Assembly: GCF_034931025.1 (NCBI RefSeq)
Contig: NZ_JAYGIL010000022.1
Location: forward strand, 50,310-114,309
DNA length: 64,000 nucleotides
Source: Arcicella gelida
GTDB lineage: Bacteria; Bacteroidota; Bacteroidia; Cytophagales; Spirosomataceae
Direction: 5' to 3'
Part shown: in pieces, positions 8,262-17,552 of the stretch
Position numbering within the stretch: position 1 is the first letter of the stretch
How the letters are laid out: the number at the start of each line of letters is the position of its first letter
Made by a program: the position numbers and the translations under genes
Notes under the pieces: generated by a model
Databases searched by the model: none
What the model was told of the DNA's origin: nothing
The model's input: only the letters and a program-made list of their open reading frames with translations

Positions 8262-9287
8262 TCAGATTGAAACAATCGAAGAATCCCTAATAATCAATTC
8301 TGTATAAAGTTTGAATGTTTGATAAGTCGTAGGAATACTTGAGCTTTTTCGCTCAATTAAATCCAACAATAATTCAGCTGAACGTTGACCCATCTGCAAA
8401 GAAGGTTGAACGACGGTCGTCAAGGCTGGTTCTAACATAGAGGCAGCCTTGAGATTTGTAAAGCCAACAATAGAAATTTGCTCAGGAATCGTAATATTTT
8501 TTGTTTTTAAAGTAGCCAAACAACCTAAAGCGAGTCTATCGCTTACCGTTAAAATTCCGTCTGGAGGATTTGTTTCAGATAAAAGTTCGTCTATGATTAA
8601 TTCCATATTTTCTGAAGAATAATTGGAGTATTTAATCATGGCTTTATCAACTGGAATTTCATATTTGTTGAGGGCTGCGATATAACCTTTTACTCTTTCT
8701 TTTGTAATTGATAAATAAGGCGAAGCAGTAATGTGTGCAATTCTTCTTCTGCCTTCACGAATAAGGTGTTCGGTAGCAGTAAATGCTCCTTCAAAATTGT
8801 CAGAGATTACTTTGTGGGTGTTAATTTCATCCGAAACTCTATCAAATAAAACAATAGGCATTCCTTTTTCATGAAGCTCTTTAAGCTGAGAAATGTCGTT
8901 AGTTTCTCCAGCCAAAGAAATTAACAAGCCATCAACTCTTCTTGAAGCAATGTGTTTAAGATTAATACTTTCTCTTTCAAAGGATTCATGACTTTGAAAA
9001 ATTACAACATGATAGCCTCTGTTGTACGAAATGGCTTCAATACCATTGATTACTTGTGAGAAAAAAGGATTATCAATTTCAGGAACAATTACTCCAATTG
9101 ACCTGCTTTTGTTCTCTTTTAAGCTCAGTGCAATTGGGTTTGGTCGATAGTTATACTTCTCGGCATATTCAATAACCAGTTTTTTAGTATCAGGATTAAT
9201 TTCGTAGCTTCCACGCAAAGCTCTTGACACTGTGGAAGTGGATAAATTCAATGCTTTAGCAATATCTTTGATGGTAATCAGTTCCAA
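8262..9287 (-). CDS. LacI-family transcriptional regulator of the uronate cluster
   Basis: The N-terminal helix-turn-helix (TIKDIAKALNLSTSTVSRAL) is followed by the hinge and a periplasmic-binding-protein-like effector domain (IGVIVPEIDNPFFSQVINGI). The longest frame begins at a TTG at 9311 directly after a stop. The TTG at 9287 (M-E-L-I-T-I-K-D) fits the family's usual N-terminus better and gives about 341 residues. A TAnnTTTG box at 9315-9322 also favours 9287. It is divergent from kduD, with LacI-type palindromes in between, so it probably controls the pectin operon. The inducer is likely KDG or a related keto-uronate (inference). Confidence 0.88.
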   Translation of the reverse strand: MELITIKDIAKALNLSTSTVSRALRGSYEINPDTKKLVIEYAEKYNYRPNPIALSLKENKSRSIGVIVPEIDNPFFSQVINGIEAISYNRGYHVVIFQSHESFERESINLKHIASRRVDGLLISLAGETNDISQLKELHEKGMPIVLFDRVSDEINTHKVISDNFEGAFTATEHLIREGRRRIAHITASPYLSITKERVKGYIAALNKYEIPVDKAMIKYSNYSSENMELIIDELLSETNPPDGILTVSDRLALGCLATLKTKNITIPEQISIVGFTNLKAASMLEPALTTVVQPSLQMGQRSAELLLDLIERKSSSIPTTYQTFKLYTELIIRDSSIVSI

Positions 9288-9314
9288 TGGTTTGTTCTTT
9301 GATTTGTACAATTA

Positions 9315-9322
9315 CAAAAGTA
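9315..9322 (-). promoter_or_regulatory. Possible -7 box for the LacI regulator
   Basis: TACTTTTG on the minus strand matches TAnnTTTG. Transcription would begin near 9308, after the TTG at 9311, which argues for the TTG start at 9287. No clear -33 element is seen. Confidence 0.3.
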
Positions 9323-9411
9323 TGAGTTTTTTATGACCTAAAAATAACTAAAACTATGATATTCTACTAAAAGTATCAAAATCTATTGAATAAGTCTAAA
9401 AATGTTTCTTG

Positions 9412-9437
9412 ATGAGAACGTTCCCGATAACGTTTGC
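9412..9437. promoter_or_regulatory. Candidate LacI-family operator pair
   Basis: The perfect palindrome GAACGTTC sits in the context TGAGAACGTTCCCGA. A second AACGTT-centred site (GATAACGTTTGC) follows about 13 bases later. Central CG palindromes of this kind are typical LacI/GalR-family operators. They lie between the divergent regulator and kduD, just upstream of the kduD -33 element. Confidence 0.5.
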
Positions 9438-9459
9438 ATAAAAATATTCTAATATTTAC

Positions 9460-9490
9460 TTGAACGCTGTATTTATTAAGTATAGGTTTG
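9460..9490 (+). promoter_or_regulatory. Promoter for the kduD operon
   Basis: TTG at 9460-9462, 20 bases, then TAGGTTTG at 9483-9490, fitting the Bacteroidota consensus. It gives a leader of about 64 bases. The candidate operators end about 23 bases upstream of the -33 box. Confidence 0.5.
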
Positions 9491-9559
9491 TTCAGGGCTT
9501 AGTAGGACAAATTTTCTGCTAAATTTTTAAAATCTTGGAATAATTAAAAAAAGAAACTT

Positions 9560-10330
9560 ATGAGTTTATCATCATTATTTAGTTTAGAAGGTAAAGTGGC
9601 TTTGGTTACTGGTTGTGACAGAGGTATCGGAATGGGAATGGCATTGGCTTTAGCGGAAGCAGGAGCAGACATCATTTGTGCAGCCCTTACGCTAGAACCT
9701 GAAAATAGTGAAATTGAAAAAGGAGTGAGAGGTTTTGGAAGAAATTTTACTGGTTATAATGTAGATTTAAGTGATAGAACTACCCTGTATGCTTTTATTA
9801 ACGAAGTAAAGTCAAATCATCCACAAGTTGATATTTTAATTAATAATGCTGGTATGATTTTGAGAAATCCAGCGGCAGAACATTCTGACGAATATTGGGA
9901 TAAAGTATTATCAATCAATTTGGATGCTCAGTTTATTCTAGCTCGTGAATTCGGTAGAGATATGGTAGCAAGAGGTTCGGGTAAAATTATTTTTACCGCT
10001 TCTTTATTAAGTTTCCAAGGTGGTATTAATGTTCCTAGTTATGCAGCTTCAAAAGGTGCAATTAGTAGTGTAGTAAAAGCTTTGGCAAATGAGTGGGCTT
10101 CAAAAGGGGTTAATGTAAATGCGATTGCTCCAGGTTATATCGCTACAGATAATACTGCTGCTTTAAGAGCAGATGCTGAAAGAAGTAAATCAATTTTAGA
10201 CCGTATTCCTGCTGGTCGTTGGGGCGAGCCTTCTGATTTCATGGGTCCAGTAGTATTCTTGGCTTCTGAAGCAGGTGCTTACGTAAACGGAACGATTTTA
10301 GTAGTAGATGGTGGTTGGATGGGACGCTAA
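9560..10330 (+). CDS. kduD: 2-dehydro-3-deoxy-D-gluconate 5-dehydrogenase
   Basis: A 256-residue short-chain dehydrogenase that reduces 2,5-diketo-3-deoxygluconate to KDG in cytoplasmic pectin breakdown. It has the cofactor motif TGCDRGIGMGMA near residue 17, NNAG near 95, the catalytic SYAASKGA (Tyr and Lys) and a serine in the preceding ASLLSFQGG. The C-terminus INAIAPGY-type segment, LDRIPAGRWGEPSD and VDGGW match KduD closely over most of its length. It is the first gene of the operon, 42 bases before kduI, the enzyme one step earlier in the pathway. Confidence 0.93.
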   Translation: MSLSSLFSLEGKVALVTGCDRGIGMGMALALAEAGADIICAALTLEPENSEIEKGVRGFGRNFTGYNVDLSDRTTLYAFINEVKSNHPQVDILINNAGMILRNPAAEHSDEYWDKVLSINLDAQFILAREFGRDMVARGSGKIIFTASLLSFQGGINVPSYAASKGAISSVVKALANEWASKGVNVNAIAPGYIATDNTAALRADAERSKSILDRIPAGRWGEPSDFMGPVVFLASEAGAYVNGTILVVDGGWMGR

Positions 10331-10372
10331 TCATCCTATAATTTTATTATTCAATTATTTATATTTAATCCT

Positions 10373-11203
10373 ATGCAAAGTAGATACGAAAGTAGCCCAA
10401 AAGAAGTGGCTGGAATGAATACGGAAAGCTTAAGAGCTAATTTTTTAATCGAAAAATTGTTTGAAGCGAACCAAGTAAGTTTAACTTATACGCATTACGA
10501 TAGAGTAATCACTGGTGGCGTAATGCCAGTTGGTGAAACGGTAAGTTTACCAAATTATGATGCTTTGAAAAGTGAATACTTTTTGGAAAGAAGAGAATTA
10601 GGTATCATCAATGTTGGTGGAGATGGCAAAATTACGGCTGATGGAGAAGCATTTTTGATTAACAAATTAGATTGTTTGTATTTAGGAAAAGGCGTTCAGA
10701 CAGTTTCATTTGAAAGTATAGATGCCAATAATCCTGCTCAGTACTTTTTGATTTCTTCACCAGCTCATCAAGCTTATCCAACACGTTTGATGAAAAAAGA
10801 AGAGGCTTCACCAGTAAATTTGGGAAGTAATCTTACTTCTAATGAAAGAACGATTTACAAATACATTCATTTAGATGGTATCCGTAGTTGTCAATTAGTA
10901 ATGGGCTTAACCGTATTGGCAAATGGTAGTGTTTGGAATACAATGCCAGCACACACCCACGACCGTAGAATGGAAGTATATTGTTACTTTGATGTTCCTC
11001 AGAATCAAGCAGTATTACATTTGATGGGACAACCTCAGGAAACTCGCCATTTATTTGTTTCAAATCACCAAGCGATTATTTCACCACCTTGGTCAATTCA
11101 CTCAGGTTGTGGCACGGCTAATTACTCATTTATTTGGGCAATGGCTGGCGAAAATCAACTATTTACGGATATGGATTTTGTAGAAATTCCATCTTTAAGA
11201 TAA
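10373..11203 (+). CDS. kduI: 5-dehydro-4-deoxy-D-glucuronate isomerase
   Basis: A 276-residue cupin-fold isomerase converting 5-keto-4-deoxyuronate to 2,5-diketo-3-deoxygluconate. The zinc site H194, H196, E201 (PAHTHDRRMEVYCYFD) with H243 (WSIHSGCG) is intact. The N-terminal RYESSPKEV and the TYTHYDRVITGG segment are also characteristic. Length is as in E. coli KduI (about 278). It lies directly between kduD and the pectinolytic fusion enzyme. It is followed by a 10-bp hairpin with a weak T-run that may partly terminate the transcript. Confidence 0.95.
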   Translation: MQSRYESSPKEVAGMNTESLRANFLIEKLFEANQVSLTYTHYDRVITGGVMPVGETVSLPNYDALKSEYFLERRELGIINVGGDGKITADGEAFLINKLDCLYLGKGVQTVSFESIDANNPAQYFLISSPAHQAYPTRLMKKEEASPVNLGSNLTSNERTIYKYIHLDGIRSCQLVMGLTVLANGSVWNTMPAHTHDRRMEVYCYFDVPQNQAVLHLMGQPQETRHLFVSNHQAIISPPWSIHSGCGTANYSFIWAMAGENQLFTDMDFVEIPSLR

Positions 11204-11222
11204 GAATATTTAGTTTTCTTAC

Positions 11223-11256
11223 CTGTCGGTTTTTGATTGAATATCTAAACCGACAG
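11223..11256 (+). terminator. Hairpin after kduI, possible attenuating terminator
   Basis: CTGTCGGTTT and AAACCGACAG form a perfect 10-bp stem with a 14-base loop, followed by TTTATTT. The stem is reasonable but the T-run is interrupted. It may only lower expression of the following exported enzyme. Confidence 0.5.
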
Positions 11257-11303
11257 TTTATTTCACTCTCAAGATTTTATAAAAATTACAATCTCTATTA
11301 ACA

Positions 11304-13640
11304 ATGAAAAAAATATTAGGTATCATATTTTGTGTTATCCTGATGGCTTTCAAAAGCGCAGATGATAAAGTAACTGTATTTCTCATTGGAGATTCAACTT
11401 GTGCCAATAAAGCTCCAGCCGATAGTCCAGAAACAGGTTGGGGAATGATTTTGCCTAATTACTTTAATGATGCGGTACAAGTACAAAATCATGCTGTAAA
11501 TGGAAGAAGTACTAAAAGTTTTATCACTGAAAAACGTTGGGATGCAGTAAGCCAACAATTGAAAAAAGGAGATTGGGTTTTAATTCAGTTTGGTCATAAC
11601 GACCAAAAGATCAACGACAGTACTCGTTACGCTGCTCCGCAAACTACTTATAGAAATAACCTGATTAAATTTATCAATGAAACCAGAGCAAAAGGTGCAA
11701 ATCCAGTTTTGATTACGCCCGTAATGCGTAGAAAGTTTGATAGTAATAGACAGTTCGTCGATCAGCATGGAGAGTATCCAGCTGTGGTAAAAGCTGTAGC
11801 AAAAGAATTTGGAGTAGCCTTGATTGACCTTCATGCTAAAAGTAAAGCAGTGATTGAACAGCATGGAGTAGAAGGTTCTAAGAAATTATTCATGCACTAT
11901 ATTGGTGGTGTTTTCGGTAAATTTCCAAAAGGTGTTACGGACGATACACATTTTTCAAAATATGGTGCTTCGGTGATGGCAAGTTTAGTAGCCGAAGGAA
12001 TTGTTGAAGCAAATGTTGGCTTAAAGAGCTTTTTAAAGAAATCAGAGTTTCAAGAGAAGTATGAGTTTGAATTACCAAAGTACTACACGCCAGTATTTAA
12101 AAAGGATACGTTTAATATCATCCGTTACGGAGCAAAGTCAAATGGAATTACTTTAAATACTGAAGCGATTAATCATGCTATTACTATTTGTGCAGAGTCG
12201 GGCGGAGGTACAGTTTTAATTCCGAGTGGCTTATGGTTGACAGGTCCAGTTGTGTTGAAATCGAATGTGAATTTACATGTTGCTAAAGGAGCAATCTTAC
12301 AATTCAGTAGAAATATTGATGATTATCCAATCATAGCGACAACTTGGGAAGGCGAAGAAGCTTATCGTTGTCAAGCACCAATTTCAGGGGTTGATTTAAT
12401 TGATATTGGTTTAACAGGAGATGGCGTAATTGATGGTGGTGGAGATGTTTGGAGAGCTATCAAGAAAAGTAAACAAACGGATGCTCAATGGAAAAAACTC
12501 ATAAAATCTGGTGGTGTTTTAGATGAAGAACAAAATACTTGGTATCCAAACGAGCAATCAAGAAAAGGCGTTAAAGTGGTTGGAGGAAGTAAACTTACGA
12601 ACGGGAAAACGGCTAAAGATTATGAAGATATCAAAGGCTTTTTGAGACCAAATATGTTGAGTCTTACTCGTTGTAAATTCATTTTATTAGAAGGTGTGCA
12701 TTTACAAAATTCACCTGCTTGGACAATCCATCCATTACTTTGTGACCACATTACGATGAGAAATGTAGATGTGAAAAATTATTGGTATGCTCAAAATAGC
12801 GATGGTGTTGATTTAGAATCTTGCAGAAATGGCATCATGGAAAATTGCACTTTCGATACTGGTGATGATGGTATTACGATTAAATCTGGAAGAGATGAAC
12901 AAGGTAGAAAAAGAGGTGTGCCAACAGAAAACTTTATCATTAAAGATTGTAAAGTGTATCATGCTCATGGTGGTTTTGTAATTGGTTCAGAGATGTCGGG
13001 CGGTGTGAGAAATATGTATGTTTCTAATTGTTCTTTTTTAGGAACTGATGTGGGTTTACGTTTTAAAACGGCAAGAGGAAGAGGTGGAATCGTAGAAAAA
13101 ATTTATGTCAATAATATTCAAATGACAGAAATTGCTGGCGAAGCGGTGTTGTTTGATATGTATTATGCTGGCAAAGATCCCGTTGCTTTAAATGGAGAAT
13201 CAGATGAATTACCAGAAATGCAAGCTCAGCCTTTGTCGGAAGCAACGCCACAATTTAGAGAATTTCATGTAACTAATATTAATTGTTTAGGGGCAGAAAC
13301 TGGTATTAAAGTGAGAGGTTTACCTGAAATGAGCGTAAAGAATATCTCTATTGAAAATGCTGTTTTACAAGCCAACACTGGTTTACTTTGTATTGAAGCG
13401 GAAAATATTTCATTGAAAAATGTTACGTTGATAACAAAAGATGAAACGACCATGCAGGTACAGAACAGTAAAAACATAAGTCTTGACGATATTCGCTATG
13501 AAAATGCTGAGGTACTGTTAAAAATTACTGGTGAGCGTTCACAAGGCATTAAATTATTGAATACTAATACTTCAAAAGCGAAGAAGGAAGTAGAGTTTGG
13601 TAAGAAAGTATCCAAAAACATATATAGCAATCAAAAATAA
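11304..13640 (+). CDS. Bifunctional SGNH acetylesterase + GH28 polygalacturonase
   Basis: A 778-residue exported enzyme joining two pectin-degrading domains. After a signal peptide of about 18 residues, an SGNH esterase of the rhamnogalacturonan acetylesterase type spans residues 23-240. It has S31 in GDST, the block II glycine in NHAVNGRST, GHNDQ, and the D213/H216 pair in DDTH. A GH28 beta-helix follows from about residue 268 (FNIIRYGAKSNG). Its catalytic set is N498-S-D500, D521-D522 (TGDDGI), H555 (HGG) and R586/K588 (RFK). It would remove acetyl groups and hydrolyse galacturonan, probably in the periplasm. kdgF begins one base after its stop, so the two are translationally coupled. The exact pectin substrate is not determined. 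Confidence 0.92.
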   Translation: MKKILGIIFCVILMAFKSADDKVTVFLIGDSTCANKAPADSPETGWGMILPNYFNDAVQVQNHAVNGRSTKSFITEKRWDAVSQQLKKGDWVLIQFGHNDQKINDSTRYAAPQTTYRNNLIKFINETRAKGANPVLITPVMRRKFDSNRQFVDQHGEYPAVVKAVAKEFGVALIDLHAKSKAVIEQHGVEGSKKLFMHYIGGVFGKFPKGVTDDTHFSKYGASVMASLVAEGIVEANVGLKSFLKKSEFQEKYEFELPKYYTPVFKKDTFNIIRYGAKSNGITLNTEAINHAITICAESGGGTVLIPSGLWLTGPVVLKSNVNLHVAKGAILQFSRNIDDYPIIATTWEGEEAYRCQAPISGVDLIDIGLTGDGVIDGGGDVWRAIKKSKQTDAQWKKLIKSGGVLDEEQNTWYPNEQSRKGVKVVGGSKLTNGKTAKDYEDIKGFLRPNMLSLTRCKFILLEGVHLQNSPAWTIHPLLCDHITMRNVDVKNYWYAQNSDGVDLESCRNGIMENCTFDTGDDGITIKSGRDEQGRKRGVPTENFIIKDCKVYHAHGGFVIGSEMSGGVRNMYVSNCSFLGTDVGLRFKTARGRGGIVEKIYVNNIQMTEIAGEAVLFDMYYAGKDPVALNGESDELPEMQAQPLSEATPQFREFHVTNINCLGAETGIKVRGLPEMSVKNISIENAVLQANTGLLCIEAENISLKNVTLITKDETTMQVQNSKNISLDDIRYENAEVLLKITGERSQGIKLLNTNTSKAKKEVEFGKKVSKNIYSNQK

Positions 13641-13641
13641 T

Positions 13642-13983
13642 ATGTTGTCAGTAAAAGAATTAACCTTAGTGACTGATGAACAAGTAGCTTGGGAGGAACT
13701 CGGAGGAGGCATTAAAAGAAAAGTAATGTCTTATAACGATGACATTATGCTGGTGAAAGTAGCTTTTGAAAAAGGTGGAGTCGGAGCGATTCATTCTCAT
13801 CCACATTTGCAAATAAGTTATGTTTCTGCGGGTGCTTTTGAAATCACCATTGGCGACGATAAAAAAGTACTGAAAGAAGGCGATGTCTATTTTGTTCCAT
13901 CTGAAGTATTGCACGGAGCAGTTTGCTTAGAAGCAGGAGAATTGATAGATGTCTTTTCACCGATGCGAGCAGACTTTGTGTAG
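13642..13983 (+). CDS. kdgF: KdgF, unsaturated uronate linearising cupin
   Basis: A 113-residue single-domain cupin. KdgF converts pectin- and alginate-derived 4,5-unsaturated monouronates to linear ketouronates, the step before KduI. The metal ligands H51, H53, Q57 and H91 are present (HSHPHLQISY, VLHG). The C-terminal LIDVFSPMRADF retains the D, F and R residues considered important in characterised KdgF. I chose the ATG at 13642 over an upstream in-frame GTG at 13597, because the upstream start would overlap the previous gene by 44 bases and add a non-homologous tail. It is separated from that gene by one base. Confidence 0.9.
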   Translation: MLSVKELTLVTDEQVAWEELGGGIKRKVMSYNDDIMLVKVAFEKGGVGAIHSHPHLQISYVSAGAFEITIGDDKKVLKEGDVYFVPSEVLHGAVCLEAGELIDVFSPMRADFV

Positions 13984-13987
13984 ATAA

Positions 13988-14100
13988 TTAGTGAATTAGC
14001 GATTTAGTGAATTAGTGATTGTTTTTCTAACACTAGAAATCTCTTCATCCTAAAGTCTAAAATCCTTTAGTCCTAAAGCCTAAAAATCTTAAAGTCTAAA
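13988..14100. repeat. Degenerate 7-8-nt-unit element between kdgF and uxaB
   Basis: The first part (13988-14020) repeats TTAGTGA-like units. The second (14048-14100) repeats TCCTAAAG/TCTAAAA-like units on an approximate 8-base rhythm. No coding frame was found. It resembles other elements in the window. Confidence 0.55.
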
Positions 14101-14131
14101 AAAAGAATCAAGCATTATTAATATAAATCAA

Positions 14132-14164
14132 TAGTTGGATTGTCGATATTTCACAATCCAACTA
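14132..14164. repeat. 12-bp perfect inverted repeat upstream of uxaB
   Basis: TAGTTGGATTGT and its exact complement enclose a nine-base loop, ending 31 bases before the uxaB start. There is no T-run. It is either a leader hairpin or an operator. Confidence 0.6.
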
Positions 14165-14195
14165 CAGTATCCTCTATTAAAGATTTTCAATCATT

Positions 14196-15722
14196 ATGAA
14201 TACTTCTCAAAATCATAAAAATCTCAGTAAAAGCAACGCTGCTCTTCCTGAATCTTTGCTTAATTTACCTGAAAAGGTATTACAATTTGGAACGGGCGTT
14301 TTGCTAAGAGGTTTGCCAGATTACTTTATTAATAAAGCCAATCAGCAAGGTATTTTTAATGGTAGAATCGTCGTGGTGAAATCAACAGACGGAGGCGATG
14401 CCGAAGCTTTTGAACGTCAAGATAACCTTTATACCATTTGTGAAAGAGGTATTCAGCAAGGAAATGTATTTGAGAAAAATACCGTTTCGGCTGCTATTAG
14501 CAGAGTATTATCTGCTAAAACAGAATGGGATGCTATTTTGGAATGTGCTAAAAATCCTGACTTACAGATTATTACTTCCAATACTACCGAAGTAGGAATT
14601 CAATTGGTGCAGGATGATATTAAGCAAAGTCCGCCAATTTCATTTCCAGGTAAAGTATTAGCATTTCTTCATGCTAGATTCAAAGCATTTGAAGGAAGTA
14701 AAGAACATGGAATGGTGGTTGTTCCTACAGAATTAATTACGGATAATGGCAAAAAATTAGAAGGCATTATTTTTGAATTGGCACATAGAAATGCACTAGA
14801 GTCAGAATTTATTGATTGGTTAGAATCGTCAGTAACTTTCTGTAATTCATTAGTTGATAGAATTGTACCGGGAAAACCAAGTGCAGAAGTAAAAGCCAAT
14901 ATTGAAGCAGAATTGGGTTATCAGGATGATTTATTAATTGTGTCAGAAGTATATCGTTTATGGGCAATTGAAGGGAATCAGAAAGTGAAAAACGTATTGT
15001 CGTTTCACCAAGCAGACGAAGGCGTAATTATTGAACCCAACATTGATTTATACCGTGAATTAAAATTACGTTTACTTAACGGTACGCATACTTTAAGTTG
15101 TGGTTTAGCCTTCTTAGCAGGTTTCAAAACGGTGAAAGAAGCCATGCAAAATGAAGTAATGTCAGCTTTCATCAGTAATTTAATGTTGGCTGAAATTGGC
15201 TTAGGTATTCCTTATAAAGTAGATGATAAAGTAGCACAAAGATTCGGTATGCAAGTATTAGACCGTTTCCGTAACCCAAACCTTGATCACCAATGGTTAA
15301 GTATTACGGTACAGTACACATCTAAAATGCGTATGAGAAATATTCCAACGCTTTTGCAATATCATAAAATTTATCAATGCGTACCTGAATATATTGCTTT
15401 TGGATTTGCCGCTTATTTGCTATTCATGAAGGCTGTTAAAGAAGAGAATGGCAAATATTATGGCATTCACGCTGGGGAATATTATCAGATTCAAGACGAT
15501 AAAGCAGAATATTTCTTTACAAAATGGACTAATTTATCAAGTGATGAATTGGTAACGGCGGTTTTAAGTGATAAAAGTCTTTGGGAAACAGATTTGACAA
15601 GTATTACAGGTTTTGCGGAAAGCGTAACAACGTTTTTAAATCTTATGATTGAAAAAACTGTGAAGGCTTCTTTAAAATCATACCTTAATAAAGGTGAATT
15701 GGTTGAGTATAGTAGAGCATAG
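14196..15722 (+). CDS. uxaB: Tagaturonate reductase (altronate oxidoreductase)
   Basis: A 508-residue NAD-dependent mannitol-dehydrogenase-family enzyme that reduces D-tagaturonate to D-altronate. The dinucleotide-binding start (VLQFGTGVLLRG) is followed by NTTEVG, a family motif, and VPTELI. The C-terminal domain carries RLLNGTHTLSCGLAFLAG, where the lysine/histidine active-site region of the family sits. Length is typical. It starts the second block of the pectin region and is followed 71 bases later by uxaA, the next enzyme. A repeat element and a hairpin lie upstream. Confidence 0.93.
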   Translation: MNTSQNHKNLSKSNAALPESLLNLPEKVLQFGTGVLLRGLPDYFINKANQQGIFNGRIVVVKSTDGGDAEAFERQDNLYTICERGIQQGNVFEKNTVSAAISRVLSAKTEWDAILECAKNPDLQIITSNTTEVGIQLVQDDIKQSPPISFPGKVLAFLHARFKAFEGSKEHGMVVVPTELITDNGKKLEGIIFELAHRNALESEFIDWLESSVTFCNSLVDRIVPGKPSAEVKANIEAELGYQDDLLIVSEVYRLWAIEGNQKVKNVLSFHQADEGVIIEPNIDLYRELKLRLLNGTHTLSCGLAFLAGFKTVKEAMQNEVMSAFISNLMLAEIGLGIPYKVDDKVAQRFGMQVLDRFRNPNLDHQWLSITVQYTSKMRMRNIPTLLQYHKIYQCVPEYIAFGFAAYLLFMKAVKEENGKYYGIHAGEYYQIQDDKAEYFFTKWTNLSSDELVTAVLSDKSLWETDLTSITGFAESVTTFLNLMIEKTVKASLKSYLNKGELVEYSRA

Positions 15723-15793
15723 TCTTACTTTTAAGTTTAATTATTCTGTGAACTCAAAGAATTAAAATTTTAACCAATCATCAAATATTCATC

Positions 15794-17452
15794 GTGAAAA
15801 GAAACGTTTTAAAAATTCATCCGAACGACAACGTGATTGTCGCTTTAGCAGATTTATCGAAAGGTCAGACTGTGGAATTGGATGGTCAGACTTATACACT
15901 GACAGAAGATATTGCTGCTAAACACAAATTTGCTATGCAAGATTTTGAAGTAGGAGCAGAGATTAGAATGTACAATGTATTAGTTGGGAAAGCTCAATCA
16001 TTTATCAATAAAGGTGGAAGTATCAATATTTTCAATGTAAAACATGCAGTAGATTCTTTTGAATTACGTGAAAACCAAGCTGCATGGGAAGCTCCATCTT
16101 CAGTAACAAAGTTTGAAGGTAGAACTTTTAACGGTTATCATCGTGCAAATGGAAGTGTTGGAACGGCTAATTATTGGTTGGTAATTCCATTGGTATTTTG
16201 TGAAAACCGTAATATTGAAGTACTTCGTGAGGCTTTGGTAGATGATTTAGGTTATGCTCGTAAACACGAATATCAAAGTCAAACCCATGATTTAATTGCA
16301 TTATACAAAGCTGGAAAAACGATTGAAGAAATTTTACAAGCAGATTATTTGCAAAGTCAAGGAGAGAAAGATGCGAAGCAAAAACTTTTCCCTAACGTTG
16401 ATGGCGTAAAATTCTTATTACATGATGGCGGTTGTGGTGGTACTCGTCAAGACGCTCAAGCACTTTGTGGATTATTAGCAGGTTATATCACACATCCAAA
16501 CTGTGCGGGTGCTACAGTTTTAAGTTTAGGATGTCAGAATGCACAAGCAAGTATTTTACAAGAAGAAATCGCTAAACGTGATGCTGACTTCAAAAAGCCT
16601 TTATATATTTTAGAACAACAAAATATTGGTACTGAGTCTGAATTGATGGCTCAGGCATTAAAACAAACTTTTGTAGGATTGATTGAAGCAAATCAAAACA
16701 CACGTCAACCAGCACCATTGAGTAAATTATGTATTGGTTTAGAGTGCGGAGGTTCTGATGGTTTCTCTGGTATTTCAGCAAATCCAGCTATTGGTTATAC
16801 TTCAGATTTATTGATTGGTTTGGGTGGTTCGGTGATTTTAGCTGAATTCCCAGAATTGTGTGGTGTTGAGCAAGAATTAACTGACCGTTGTTTAGACCCA
16901 GAAGATGCTAAATTATTCAGTCATTTAGTAAATACTTATAACGACCGTGCCAAGGCTGTAGGTTCAGGTTTTGATATGAATCCTTCACCAGGCAATATCA
17001 AAGATGGATTGATTACCGACGCTATTAAATCGGCTGGTGCGGCTAAAAAAGGAGGAACTTCGCCAGTAACTTCTGTTTTAGATTATCCAGAACCAGTAAA
17101 AAAAGCAGGTTTAACACTTTTATGTACACCGGGCAACGATGTGGAATCGACAACTGCTGAAGTAGCATCGGGTGCAAACCTTGTTTTATTTACCACTGGT
17201 TTAGGAACGCCAACAGGAAATCCTATTGCTCCAGTGGTGAAAATTGCAACGAATACAAAGTTATTCGAAAAGATGTCAGACATTATCGACATCAACACGG
17301 GTACTATTATTGAAGGCGAAGAAACGATAGAGGAGGCTGGCGAACGTATTTTAGAATACGCAATAAAAGTAGCTAGTGGCGAAATTGAAATTTGTGCCGT
17401 TAGAAATGGACAAGATGATTTTATTCCTTGGAAACGAGGAGTATCTTTATAG
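15794..17452 (+). CDS. uxaA: Altronate dehydratase
   Basis: A 552-residue iron-dependent dehydratase converting D-altronate to KDG. It is the full-length form: an N-terminal SAF domain of about 100 residues (beginning VLKIHPNDNVIVAL), then the large catalytic part. That part has the cysteine-rich HDGGCGG, LSLGCQNAQ, GLECGGSDGFSG and TLLCTPGNDVESTT motifs. Translation starts at a GTG (15794). The stop is followed by an inverted repeat rather than a clear terminator, and uxaC follows after 100 bases. Confidence 0.95.
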   Translation: MKRNVLKIHPNDNVIVALADLSKGQTVELDGQTYTLTEDIAAKHKFAMQDFEVGAEIRMYNVLVGKAQSFINKGGSINIFNVKHAVDSFELRENQAAWEAPSSVTKFEGRTFNGYHRANGSVGTANYWLVIPLVFCENRNIEVLREALVDDLGYARKHEYQSQTHDLIALYKAGKTIEEILQADYLQSQGEKDAKQKLFPNVDGVKFLLHDGGCGGTRQDAQALCGLLAGYITHPNCAGATVLSLGCQNAQASILQEEIAKRDADFKKPLYILEQQNIGTESELMAQALKQTFVGLIEANQNTRQPAPLSKLCIGLECGGSDGFSGISANPAIGYTSDLLIGLGGSVILAEFPELCGVEQELTDRCLDPEDAKLFSHLVNTYNDRAKAVGSGFDMNPSPGNIKDGLITDAIKSAGAAKKGGTSPVTSVLDYPEPVKKAGLTLLCTPGNDVESTTAEVASGANLVLFTTGLGTPTGNPIAPVVKIATNTKLFEKMSDIIDINTGTIIEGEETIEEAGERILEYAIKVASGEIEICAVRNGQDDFIPWKRGVSL

Positions 17453-17531
17453 GATTGAAAATTGAGTATCGAGGATTGATTTTCAATTTTAACGTTCAAA
17501 ATCAATCCTCGTTTATTTAATTTCTCAATAC
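17453..17531. repeat. Intercistronic inverted repeat between uxaA and uxaC
   Basis: The left arm 17453-17483 (containing GTATCGAGGATTGATTTT) pairs with 17498-17531 (AAAATCAATCCTCG plus a mismatched extension). It is a large hairpin inside the presumed operon and belongs to the repeat-element family in this window. Confidence 0.6.
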
Positions 17532-17552
17532 TAAATCAAAATTTTAACAAAA

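Noticed and set aside
13597..13641. Upstream GTG start for kdgF
   Set aside because: It would overlap the GH28 fusion gene and adds a non-homologous N-terminus. The ATG at 13642 gives a normal KdgF length and one-base coupling.
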